From positions 1-64,000 of the forward strand of contig JAIFAC010000155.1 of the NCBI GenBank assembly GCA_026545765.1: a stretch of 64,000 nt of DNA, in the 5' to 3' direction. Both the position numbers and the translations under genes were made by a program. Below the pieces are notes generated by a model. The model ran no database searches. It was given only the letters and a program-made list of their open reading frames with translations, and was not told where the DNA came from. Positions 1-11,502 of the stretch are shown here, piece after piece; the stretch's first letter is position 1, and each line of letters starts with the position of its first letter. Source of the DNA: Plantago major (Eukaryota; Streptophyta; Magnoliopsida; Lamiales; Plantaginaceae).

Positions 1-73
1 CAGTTTATTCAGACTTGCATATCACAATGGTGGCAGATTGAGTAGTTGTTCATATTAAGATTGCTATGTGCAG

Positions 74-3000
74 GGTGGAGGATGGTTTAGCTCGATATCT
101 ACTTGTTCATTCGGAAGAATACAAAATTGGGGTCCTCAAAATACATGGAACGTCAAGTTCCATTTTCTTGGCATTTTAAGCCACGACCACTTCAAAATCC
201 TGGTACCTCCATATTTGTAGTCTTGTCCTGTTTATTCTTCTTTTATAATTTGTTCTTGCCTTTTTGTTGCTTGGGCTCCTGCAAAGTCAATAACATACAA
301 TTATATTGGTTGACTAATATATTAATACTGTATACGAATGAATAACACATTAAATACCATTGACATCTGTTCAGCGGTATACATTACATATACCTTCTGA
401 AGACTGATTTTGCAAGCCCATCCTTCTAACTTCTAGCAGGAAGTTCCTGTTTCTGTTAGTAGTAGTGGGTCTGTGGGATAATATAAGCTATATACTGTTT
501 TAGTATAAAGTATAGACTGCCACAACATTATTGCTGGGAAAACATTGGTTCTTGTAATAGATTTGATGAAGAAGCATATGATACTTGTTGACCTGATAAT
601 AAGTTTCTTAAAGATTGACTTGGTACATATCTCATTATTTTCGCCATATTCAGACTTTTCAATTGGAACAAGGTGAAAATACGATATTGTGATGGATCTT
701 CATTTGCCAGCCACCCGATAATGAGTCTAAAGTAAGCCCGTGGAAGTTTACCTGTCTTGACTTCTGTGCCTTGCCTGCATGATGAAGAATGATGTGAAGA
801 AAGTAACATGGGTTAGCTTTCTCTTCCTCTGTCCCAGAGTAGAACAAAGTTTTTCTTCAGGGTCAGCTTATTTGGGATACGATTATGGATGAACTCTTGG
901 CCATTGGAATGTCTAATGCTGAGAGAGGTACCTACCTATAGTGCTTTTGTGAATCAATTTTAGGTTGCATATTTGACCCTTCAGATATATCAGTTTGCTC
1001 AATTTAAACTTCAATCTTAATTTCCTGCACTATCTTACTGAAGCTTGGACTGGGATTAACTACTAATGTCAAGTCTTGTTATCTTGGAAATGCCTGTCAA
1101 TGTTTCTGTTACAGCTGAGTGCATATCAAAACTTTACACCTCTATGCATTTTATCATTTCAGGCCCTTCTTACAGGATGTTCTGCTGGTGGTTTGGCCAC
1201 ACTCATACACTATGATGCATTCCGATCTTCTACCAAAAATCTGAAGGTCAAATGTCTTGCAGATGCAAGTTTCTTCATTAAACTTGATGCGTGTTGAATT
1301 ATCTCACCTCTCGTTGAACTCTTGTAACGTGACTTAAATTACATGGTGTAAGGTCAACTCTAGTTTGAAATTTTGACTAGTGGATTATCTGGCATGGTAA
1401 GTTTTCAAGTATATGGTTCTGATTTATCGGCTTGCTTATAGGTCTGGTTCAGTTATGTATACTTCTAATGATTGAGTGCATCACGAAAGATATACTGAAA
1501 ATGGATCAACTTTTTATGGGGACTATAGTGGTCGATCCTACATAACTAAAATATTCTATTTGCTTTCTAGTTATAAAGCAGTCATGACTCATGAGGCTTT
1601 CTTGTCTGGTGATACGTTTTGGGGTTATTGTCTAAGCTGAATCCTATTATATTTGTTTGACCAGGAAAGACATTGCGGGGCAGCATTTCATACAATCCTT
1701 CTATCATAATGTTGTTGAACTCCAGGTTATGGTTCCTAAATCTTGTAACCTATAAACCATATGACAGTTTATGGTTTTCTACTATATGATATTCAAAGTC
1801 TGCAAGTTATATGGCTAATTTCCAGTTGTTGTTGAAAGTCTTAGGAATTGATTTATTCTATGCAATTATCTGAAAAGATATTAATTTTCAACTGATGCTG
1901 GCACATAATTTTCCTCTAGCTCCCTCTAGTTGTGGTTTTGTTCACCTGAATAACTGTTGGTAAACAGAAATTCTGGAACAGATCTAATATGTTCCTGACC
2001 TGATTGATTGCAGGGTGTTGGTAAGAGTTTGAACCATGATTGTGTTGCCAAATCCGATCCTTCGAAGGTGCATATCCACTTTCTACTTGCCTCCTTGTAT
2101 CATCAGGCCAAGTTGTTTCCTTATTATTTGGTAATTGGTTCTTGGGCAGTGTTTCTTTCCTCAAGAATTTATAGGAAGCATAAAGACCCCCCTCTTCCTT
2201 GCTCAACCAGCATATGACTTTTGGCAGGTACTTATTTATTTGTTTCTTCTTTCGTCATTGTTATTTTTCTTGTAAGTATCTTTAATTTTTTTCAGATTGC
2301 AAATATTTTGATACCCGACTCAGCAGATACTGATTCCAGTTGGCTCAGATGCAAGCTAAACATTTTAAACTGCAACTCCAACCAGCTGAAAGTGCTCCAT
2401 GGTATTATATCAGATATGATGATTTCTCTCTTTTTGTTAATCGTATTTATCTTGTTTCTTACAGACAACAGCATGATTTAAATCGGGTCTCAAACATGTC
2501 AGAAAAAAGTTCACAGCCAGTGTTAACATTTTCTGTTTTACACAGGCTATCGAGATTCTTTGCTCAAGACACTTGGTCAATTTCAACCAAAATGTGGAAG
2601 GCGGGTGTTTGTAAATTCTTGTTTTATTCACTGCCAAACATGGGAACTGAGACATGGCATTCTCAACATCTCCCAGAATTAACAACAAAGTAAAGAGAAT
2701 TCCTCCTGGCTTGATACATATGCAACACCTTTAAGCAGAAGTCTCAAGTTTGCAATTTTCACAAGAATTTGTCAAACTATGTTCATAACATACCTACCCT
2801 CGTAAAGTTTGGGCAGGTTCTTAACACTAAGTAGCTTGGGTTTAAACTTACCGTGTCATTGGTAAATGCAGCTCAAATAAGTAGCTCGTGTTAGTCCAAT
2901 AGTTTTAGAACTTGCATAGTTTGTGATGATATGCTTTTCTCTGCCTGCATTTTGCTAGTTCTTATAAGCTTGTTTCTGCTCTTGGGGGACTACACTTAAA

Positions 3001-3259
3001 TCACTATTTTTCTATATGTAGAATGTGTTATTGAGAGGTTTTTGAATCATTTCTTCTCCTATCACTCCACAATCAGTCAGAGTTATAGTTTCCAGGTCTC
3101 TTGAGTTTACTTGAAACAAAGACTTAATTTTTCTTTTGTTGAACAGACTCTTGCGGAAGCTTAATGGGAATTGGTATTTCAAGAGAGCAGAAGCCAAGCA
3201 TATTGATTGCCAGTACCCATGCAACCCCGTGCTATCATCGGGATCTCACCCTTAGATGA
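74..3259 (+). CDS. Pectin acetylesterase (Notum-like), 3' part, frame broken as read
   Basis: Secreted cell-wall enzyme family that removes acetyl groups from pectin (CAZy CE13). Exons readable by similarity and GT/AG borders: about 74-202, 654-731, 838-927, 1164-1290, 1665-1725, 2014-2067, 2150-2227, 2296-2401, 2546-2689 and 3147-3259 (TGA 3257-3259). Seen: GGGW near 75, YCDG near 688, the nucleophile motif GCSAGG in the exon at 1164, a KCLADAS-like segment after it, NSCFIHCQT near 2615, and a Cys-rich end with DCQYPCNP near 3205. The N-terminus and signal peptide lie left of the window. At least seven one-base losses break the frame, for example near 111, 196, 657, 711, 860, 2648 and 2673, nearly all in runs of A, T, C or G. 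Similarity and splice sites survive throughout. It is either a young pseudogene or a real gene with base-calling indels; the pattern favours the latter. Family call is firm, functional status is not. Confidence 0.75.
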
Positions 3260-5077
3260 TGGGATGGAGATAAACCATGGCATGCTACTGTCCCATCTCT
3301 TGCAGCAATTTCGTCTGGTTTTAGTTGTCTGCACATTGGCATGAGCCAGGAGCAGTTCAAAGATGCAAGTGCCCACCTAGCTTCATTAAGAAGGATGCGG
3401 TGTGGAGTTTCTTCTTTCACATCAAACATGGGGTCCTATCCTATTGTAATCTCTACATGTGGTGTGCTTGTAAATGCTCCACGCCTCAGATTTTATTTAT
3501 ACGGGTCCCTATATATCTAACACTAATCCTTGTTAGGTCATTTGACTTTCATTTTGTGAACCAACAAAGATTCCAAATCATTCATTCAGCTCTGATGATA
3601 AATTACGAACTCACTCATTTTGATGTTCTTGTTTATATCAGGCAACCACAGAGCCCATAAATTCTGTATGATTGCAAGATCTCTACTCTGTTTACAAAGG
3701 GTACATAAATAAATAAAGTTATAATTTCACTTTCTTGATGCGAGCAGAAATGCAGGTTAATAAGCGGCTGCGTAGGCGTCTTTCTACGTAAGTTTTTAAA
3801 GAATAACGAAAGTTTTATGGTGCCGCACTTGAAGAGTTGGGTTATAAATTGACAAGATGATAACTTGTATTAGGAAGCTCCACGTGAAGTTTGACAAGAT
3901 CCACAGATCCATTCTTGAAGAAGCCACTTCTCTTCCACCTTTCTTTATGAATGAAGTCAAGGGTACAATACAATACAATGTCAACCACTCTCCCAAAACG
4001 TGGGGAAACCAATATCAGCTAGCCTGTGATGGTCAATTAAATTTATTGAATGGTACAACCAATTCTCTAAATTTTTTGTAGGTAGCCATGAAAGTCACCA
4101 TCAATTAACTGGTTCAACAACTGCTCTCAATTGTTGGCAGTGAAGGTGATAGTAGTATTAGAAAAAACGGAATTTGGTTTGAACTTTGAAGTTTGAACAT
4201 GAAAATTTTGAATTTATTACAGGACATGAGTTATGTCACAAACATACCAAATCCACAAGTAAACCTCTGATTCTAGTATTTGTTTAGAAATATCTTGACT
4301 TTTTTAATATACTAGACCTTGCTTTCTTCTCTCAGCTACCAATCACATTTATTAGAAACTACTGTTAAGTGTTGTATTACATCATACTCCAACAAATCAT
4401 ATTATCAAGAAGCATGGCTCATGCAAGCTCTTTTGTCTGCTTGTTTTTGGTCAACTATGTGAATTGTTGTTTAGTTACTTCATTGCACTATTATTGGTCA
4501 TCATCATCCATTACAGACCACCCTTTACAACATGCTAACAATCCATCATGGAAAATGATTGATCATTTTCATAACAAGGCTAGTGCAAAACCATCAACTT
4601 GATTATCTAATTTCTTGTCTTTTTATCTTATACCTTCTTTACAGCTGTTCATCAATATAGCTTTGTTTCACTTGGTTGAGTTAATTTTCCCTGTTACTAT
4701 ATCTTATTGATTGAACTTTTCCCAAATATGAATCCACCAAATCAACTCTGATTACCTAACTCGATGTAATTCTTGTAACTCAAAACTAGGAATTTAAGAA
4801 ATCTTGACTTCTCGTCCTGTTTAATTTGTATAGTCAAAAACCTCAAAAGGTACAAAATTTTGGAAGTAGTATTCCAACCCAAGAAAGGGATAACATTTAC
4901 AAGGTATTTTTACATATGATAAATAAACCATCTAATCTGTAGCCTAAGTTGATGATATTGCACGAAGTATAAACACTGTCAGTAACATGATGCATCATCC
5001 TAGAAACACTGGAATCACATCAAGCTCTCTGTATTTCCACCCTCTACTCTAAGCCTTGATCCTAATGCTAGTTACAA
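3260..5077. other. Intergenic, 3' flanks of two convergent genes
   Basis: This stretch lies between the stop codons of the pectin acetylesterase (+) and PP2C (-) genes, so it holds both 3' untranslated regions. Short ORFs are present on both strands, but none shows a recognisable domain or a splice-supported extension. I see no transposon ends or tRNA. Confidence 0.5.
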
Positions 5078-7073
5078 TTACACCGACGAACGCCATATCT
5101 TCCTTCGAACGAAATGATAATAATCGAGACATCATCGTGATACCTCCTCCGATCCCCTTGCGGGATATCAAGCAAATCATGGAAGTTCATGCCTGCAAAC
5201 ATTCAAAGTTCATGTTAGAACACTGTATGACAAATGATAGTTGCTCAAAAAAAATTGAGGAAATTATACCAGCTTTCTTAGCAGCTCGAAATACGACTTC
5301 TTCAACCAGATGTTGCGCAGGATCACCTTCCGGGAATGTCATCATGAACTCTTCAACTTCAGCAACCGCCTCATCGTTGGTGAAATACTGATACAGTCCA
5401 TCTGAAGACAAGATCAAGAATTTGTCCTTGGGCAGTAACCTATGATGACAAATGGACGGCGAACAAGTGATGTATGGGGAGGTTCCGATGTAATCGATTC
5501 TGAACATCTCTAGAAGAGCATTGTTCCATTTAGGCTGTAAAATAAGAGCAAAATGTTAATACATAAACCTCACAATGTTCAATTACAACAATCTATTCAA
5601 GTTGGATTGAGAAATGTACTTACATGTTTGAGATAACCGGCTCCAAATGCACGTGTGACCTTCAAGGAACCTTTCACCTATCTTTCATAATGGCAAGGGC
5701 ATCATCCGGATGCGCATTCTTGATTTTCCTCACTTCCTGAAGAGCAAATAAAGATCATACGTTAACACAAGAAAGCAAAACAGAGACATTTTCGGTTTAC
5801 AAGTAATGGCCTAATGCCTAATGTATAGTACCTCTTTAACTGATGTGCAATGATCCTAGTAAGCTGACAAGAACTCAAACTATACGTTTTATTCATAACC
5901 GTAGATTGATTCTTCGTTATCATCCTTGAACGAATCACTCTCAGCCTTTTGTGCCAAAACCGCACGACTATCCCCAACATTAAGCAAATAAACATCATCC
6001 CCCTTCATCACCATCACCAAGACGCAGGATCCCATCAAAGCCAACTCGGGATTCTCCATCAACATCATATCCGCTATCTCCAAGTAAGACGCCTCCGTCT
6101 TCCTCAACGCATCAGACAATGCCCTCAACACTCCCAAATGATCAACGCTACCGACACCAACCAATTCCTCACCCTTTTCGCACCACAAAAGCCCCTTGAG
6201 CTCCTTGTACATATTGGAATAAAGATTATTCATAAGAAAATCAGTCGCATCAGGACCATTAAATCCATCATAAATCCCAACAAAACCCATCCATGCTCCT
6301 CAGAAATCACAACATGAACCCTATCCTCACCGGCCTTACCCTGCGCCCACTGCACGTTTCGACTACTCCCGAAACTCGACTCGTTCCCTTCGACAACAAC
6401 ATCATCATTCTCATCAATCAGGCTCATCTCACTACTCAAATTATGGCTAGTAATCGTACTACTGTTACTCGCACTATTATTATGCTCCTCAATCTCAGTA
6501 ACACTCAACTCCTTAGAAAAACCCGAAAAACTGATCTTAGACACAACTTTCCTCAAACCCTTAACCAAAGACCATTTCTTGGAGTACTTATTCGGGGTAT
6601 ACCTCTGTAACTGGCTCTCCAACGGGCCCGAAACAACAGTACTCCTCTCAATCGGGCCAGACATGAAGCCACGCTCAATCGGGCCTGATCCAGGCACCAG
6701 ACTCTAATAATCGGACCGGACTTCACAGTCGGGTTAGAAACCGAAACAGAGCTTCTGGGAATAGGCTGCAGAGGCATAGATGAAAAAAATCGGAACTTTC
6801 AGCTGCAGCCTTGTCAAGTGAACCTGACATGTGAAACGCAAAGGGTCTGCTGTGGAGAGGAGTAGAGGTATTGGCCGATATCGCCGCACCGGAAATTGAC
6901 CGGAAAAGCGCCGTTTTGAAGAATCTTCAACCGGGTCAGGTCGGATGTAGCAGAAAGTGGCCTAGCCCTTCGTCGGTGGATAAACAGACGGCGATGTCGT
7001 TACAGCGGCGAGAAATATCTCCAGTGTTGTCTCCGGCGAAACAGAGACTTAGTTTGCCAACTCCATTTCCCAT
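5078..7073 (-). CDS. PP2C phosphatase, POLTERGEIST-like (PLL) type, frame broken as read
   Basis: Serine/threonine phosphatase of the plant PP2C POL/PLL clade; members act in stem-cell and receptor-kinase signalling at the plasma membrane. ATG is at 7073-7071 and opens with MGNGVGKL, the myristoylation-type start typical of the clade. Exons: 5832-7073, 5624-5736, 5270-5534 and 5078-5192. Seen: GLGHSFCY-like segment near 6955, SGPIERG repeats near 6675-6630, [12 protein letters not shown] near 6280 (metal-binding Asp), NVGDSRAVL near 5970, [10 protein letters not shown] near 5415, and [15 protein letters not shown] near 5140-5095 (metal-binding DD). The frame is interrupted near 6955, 6785 (a T7 run), 6700, 6284 (a T run), 5860 and 5678 (GG where GGG is expected) and 5095, all one- or two-base shifts with intact similarity on either side. 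It is either a very recent pseudogene or an intact gene with sequencing indels. Confidence 0.8.
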
Positions 7074-7394
7074 TTTCTTGAAATTTGTTGTTGAAGATTT
7101 TAGTTTGTTTGTGAATTGGTGTGGTTTATTGGGTATTTGAAAGAAGGAAAGAGATGGATTGGATGTAGTACTGTGTAGATGGGAGGAATAGTTGGGAAGG
7201 AAGGTCATCAATGGTTTTGGTTTGGTAGTGAATGAATCATGAATGAAATGGAATCACTTTGTTTCTAGTATTTGATGTGATGAGAGAGAAACAAGAGAGA
7301 GATGGGAGAGTTGACTTTAGTGAAGGAGTTGAGATTGGTTCATTTTATTATTTCGGATTCGTTAAATATTCCATGCTTTCCATTTTAACCAAGT

Positions 7395-7430
7395 GGAGCA
7401 CGTTGACTTATCTATTATATAATCTAATAA
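7395..7430 (-). promoter_or_regulatory. Possible core promoter of the PP2C gene
   Basis: Read on the minus strand there is a TATA-like TTATATAAT at 7423-7415, followed within 20 bases by GTCAAC, a W-box-type core (TTGAC on the plus strand at 7402-7406). The TATA lies about 345 bases before the ATG, leaving room for a long leader. AT-rich DNA produces TATA strings by chance, so this is tentative. Confidence 0.25.
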
Positions 7431-7499
7431 TATTAATATCAATTTACTTTATTTTTACAACTCAACTATTCTACTACTACTACTCCGACTTTTAGAATA

Positions 7500-10400
7500 A
7501 TTTATACGATCATATTTATTAGTCACAGATCAAATGTTATGTTTTAATTTTTTGCAGTTAATAAAAACTTTTCTTCGAATCGACTTCTGATAGTAAATAT
7601 AAAATGATCGATTAAATTGTATAATGAAGCTTTACTTTTAAAATTGTTAATATATAATTTACTTGAACATTATATAATTACGGTTTAAGATTAATATGTA
7701 GTCAAAATTTAAATTTGTTGACATTAAAAAGTCAAAACATGCGTAAGTATATCACAAGTACTCCAGTGCTTGTAATTAAGGGATAAAAGTACGTGCAGGT
7801 AAAGCGTCTTTGCGTTACGATTCTGATATGATATTAAAATTGCTTTCTTTTCTTCTTCATTTTCACATAAATCATTTCCGATAATAATGAGTTGACAAAT
7901 GACAAAGCCTTTTTTTTTTTTTGGCCTTATTTAATTAACGTAATCTTTTCAGAGAAATTAAGGTGACTAGTGTAAGCTTTCACCAAGTCTGTAGTGTTTC
8001 TACAAATCGACAAATTTTGTGACTTGTAAATTCAACTTGTGATTAACACAACTGATGTTTAATGTACAAAATATGTAAGGATTTTGCCTAACATAGAAAA
8101 TTTTGAGTGATTGCATTATTTTAAATTTACGATTTATTAAATATTTCACTAGAGAAAAAGTACTCAATTTCGGAGAAAATCACACTATAGAGACTCGATA
8201 CATACACCTTTTACTTATATCTTCAACTTTTAATGCTCATGCACCTTACGAATAGCCCCCTCATCTTTTTAAATGTTTTATCTTAAATTAAGAAAACAAA
8301 CCGAAATGTTGAGGAAAAACGGGTTGGTTGGCCAATAGGAACCACATATGTACAAAACCAGAGGAATTGGAAAAACTAGACAGGGTGATAGGGTAAAAAA
8401 AAAAAATTTGTAATTTTTTGAATTAATGTTTAAAATTTGAATTTTGAACTTTCGATATTTGAGTTGTTATGAATTGATGTGCTAGATACCATTTTAAATT
8501 TTATTTGGATAATCACATGTTTATAAATTGTGCGTCTGGACATACGTGCACGATACGACCGGTCTAACCATTGGTATACCATGTAGTGATCATTCAATAT
8601 GCAAATTCACTCATTCTTCTTCAACTAGTTCAGACAAGTGTGTATCTTAGTGAACAACTATCTATTTAACTGTAGAACTTTTAAATTGTACTAGTAGTTC
8701 CTTCTTTTAAAATATTTGGGCCTAAAATATTTAATGAAATTTATATTTATTGAAGCCATTTTAAGACTGATTGTTATAGAACTAAGCGGCGAGTTTAATT
8801 ATAAATTTAGGTGTTTTTAATTGGTTTATGAACTTTAGTTTTAAACCAATCATTCCTTCGTTTTATCTCATTCTGAAACGACTTGCAACCCAGCGCCAAC
8901 ATTTTCCTTTGAATCTTCAATTCTATTGACTTTCGGATGTATTAAATGTAATAATAATTAAAGGCATGATTAGGTAACGATAATTTGTGAAAACCTGTAA
9001 AACGTAAATATACTAAGACAAGTATTATTTGAGAAACAGGAAAATTTCAAAACCAGGTGGAAATTATAAAGTCAAAGAGTACTCCACTTACATAATTAAT
9101 ATTTTGTTATTAGGCAGCTCTTAAGGTGGAACCAGTGTGGAACCGTGATTAGGATACCATCATCCTTTAATCATCATTTCACATTATTTATTTTAGACAT
9201 AACTTTTCTTAGTTTTAATATAATTTATGTGTTGAAATTTTAGCTTAATCTAGAGCGTTTATTGTCAAGTAGAGGAGTTGACATGCTGTGGAAGGTTCTA
9301 CAATCACAAAAATAGCTTCAAGCCTTCAACTATAAAATTATTGTAAATTGATCTCAGGTATTCATTTATGAGTAAGTATTCGGTGAACCGTTTTATGGAG
9401 AAATTAAAGAGACGAAATATATTATAGCATAGTAATAAATATTACAAGTATTTACTAAAAACATTGGTGTATACGTATGCGTAAAATAATATAAAATGAC
9501 TATTTATAAAAGCGTTATTGATATTATGCGAAGCATTACAATTATACTTAATATATCGATCGATCCTTTCTAAAACGTATTTAGTAATGGTGAAAATCTA
9601 CTTTTCAAGAAAAATTAAAATTTTGAAATATATTTTGTAAAGACTCGACCATTAATTCGATTGAGACACGATATTACGGACCGCATTCTGAATGGGATCT
9701 TTCTTGGGTGATATCTTTGATACCGTTATCTAACACGTGTTTCTCTGCACTTTGGCAGGCACTTTGCGTGCATGCACGGGCAAACTTTTAAGTGATCACC
9801 CATGCCCTTTTAAGATTGTTTTAGAGTAAACAAATTTAACTTTGATGTTCTTATAAACGTATTTCTAAAAATACAGGTGTACTTTGTTGATATTAGTATC
9901 ATTTCCAATCCATTTAATTTTTTGGAACTTCATTCAGAGGGTCACAAGTTTAGTATTTTCTTGCCATAAAGTTAATTGTGCATGTAAATTGTGATTTGGA
10001 TTCAATAATTCAATAAAAAGAGCACTCTACATTGTGCTTGATCAGTTGATCCAAAATCCAAACTATTTCTTAATTAATTGGGCCATAAGAACTCCTTATG
10101 TAACTCTGTATGGACCAGACCCACTTTGAGTGAAGCAAAATGAACTCTAGCCCAAATAGACAATTATTAGAAGTGGGTGAAGGAAGGATTTATATAAGCC
10201 CATACATACATCGAGCACTGCACATTTTTAAAATTAACTTCGATCATAGCTGGCTCATAATTTTCGTAATGGTCGGCCCGAGTAAAATTATTATTACCAG
10301 GCGAGTCTATTATTAATTTATAACCATGTGTTCGATGATGCTCCATATCATCCATTTATTGTTAGTGTCCACTTGTATGTTTATGTTGAATGATATGGAT

Positions 10401-10690
10401 CGTTCTCATGATCTTCGAAAATAATGACTAGGTAATAATTTTCCTCCTAGATCCGCCCTTGCATATACACACATATAGAAAGATTGAATATATGAAAAGT
10501 TAGTAGAAGTTAGTTACATTATTGTCTGACATAAGCCTCTATATATATAAATGCATTAGTTAGTATCCTAATAGTAAATGACTACAATACCACTATAACT
10601 AAACAAGGTAGAATTCTATTAGGAATCAACTTCCATGTCATACACCAAAATTGACGTCGATCATTTCTGACGATTTTGGAACGAAAAAAC
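7500..10690. other. AT-rich intergenic DNA without recognisable content
   Basis: More than 3 kb with stops in all frames and no ORF resembling a known protein. I looked for tRNA, transposon ends with target duplications and tandem repeats and saw none that stand up. Simple A/T runs are common (for example 7910-7922 and 8396-8407). A short minus-strand ORF at 10167-10355 looks like chance. Confidence 0.5.
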
Positions 10691-10710
10691 TCAAAATGGG
10701 TACTCCTTAT

Positions 10711-11028
10711 TTACATGGTTTGTGCGTCAGGTGCGCTCCCGTAAGTTGATGGTATTCTTGGGGACATGATGCATACTGGTGCTTTGGAATACGGGATGGC
10801 ATGGTGAAGACAGAATCGGGAAACTCGGTGTCGGCGCGACAGCCGGTGTCGAAGTGGTACAAGCAATTGTGAATGAGAGAGAGAGTTCAATGTCGAAATT
10901 CCAGTTCCAAACTTAACGAACAACATCTGTTGATGGATTATACATGGCTGGTTGTTTGTGTTTTTGGTTTTGAAAGAAATCTGATCGGATCGACCGATCA
11001 AGCTAGTACTCTTGAAAGTACGTACCAA
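10711..11028 (-). other. Unidentified 105-codon ORF beside the retrotransposon end
   Basis: An open frame from 11028 to 10711 ends with the residues SPRIPSTYGSAPDAQTM. Local base composition is less AT-rich than the flanks, which is the main reason to mention it. The sequence is Ser/His/Arg-rich, lacks a signal peptide and matches no peptide-hormone motif I know (IDA, CLE, CEP and PIP were considered). It may be transposon debris, since it abuts the truncated 3' LTR junction at 11216. Whether it is coding is uncertain. Confidence 0.15.
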
Positions 11029-11215
11029 TGCTCGTTTGAGTCTTAAATTGCTTGAATGTGTAGGCGAGAAAAAAAAAATAAAACCACAGTATATGCTTGT
11101 TAGAGACTTAAGCGACTCGTGATAGCAGCGTAATGATGAATAGCGGTGGAATAAGCATGCCTTTGGTTGTTCAATCTTCAGCGTAATAATGAATAGCGTG
11201 AATATGCTCGTTTGA

Positions 11216-11502
11216 GTCTTCTACAAAGTTGTTCCATCTTCAATTATCTTACTTTGGTTGGTATGACATGTTTTGACTCCTCGAACTCCGTGCGATGGTC
11301 GATCCAGCGTGTTGCTTCCTTGTCCCGATTTGGCACAATTATGTTGTTTTGGTGCTTGAAATCGTGCAAATCCTCAAAAACACGATCATGACCTACAGAA
11401 AATATGCAAAGTTGGTATTTGACCATGAAACGATATAAATATTGAATCTGAGGAAAAAACAAGGGCCTAAAAGCATGCTATATCGCACATTTCGTTGTCA
11501 CA
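11216..11502 (-). repeat. 3' LTR remnant, truncated
   Basis: About 287 bases that align without large gaps to 25953-25661 of the 5' LTR, matching at roughly nine positions in ten by eye. The shared segment starts with TGTGACAACG on the minus strand and stops abruptly at 11216 inside GTCTTCTACAAAG. Beyond that the two copies have nothing in common, so over 1 kb of this LTR is missing. A 17-base direct repeat (11028-11044 and 11204-11220) overlaps the breakpoint. Confidence 0.85.

Noticed and set aside
3235..3660. Overlapping frames on both strands just after the pectin acetylesterase stop
   Set aside because: None continues through splice sites or resembles a known family; the region is the likely 3' untranslated part.
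5949..6610. Plus-strand frames over the PP2C first exon
   Set aside because: They are shadows of the PP2C frame, whose catalytic motifs are on the minus strand.
10711..11028. Small secreted peptide gene (IDA, CLE or PIP type)
   Set aside because: No N-terminal signal peptide, and the C-terminal residues do not match any of these peptide signatures.
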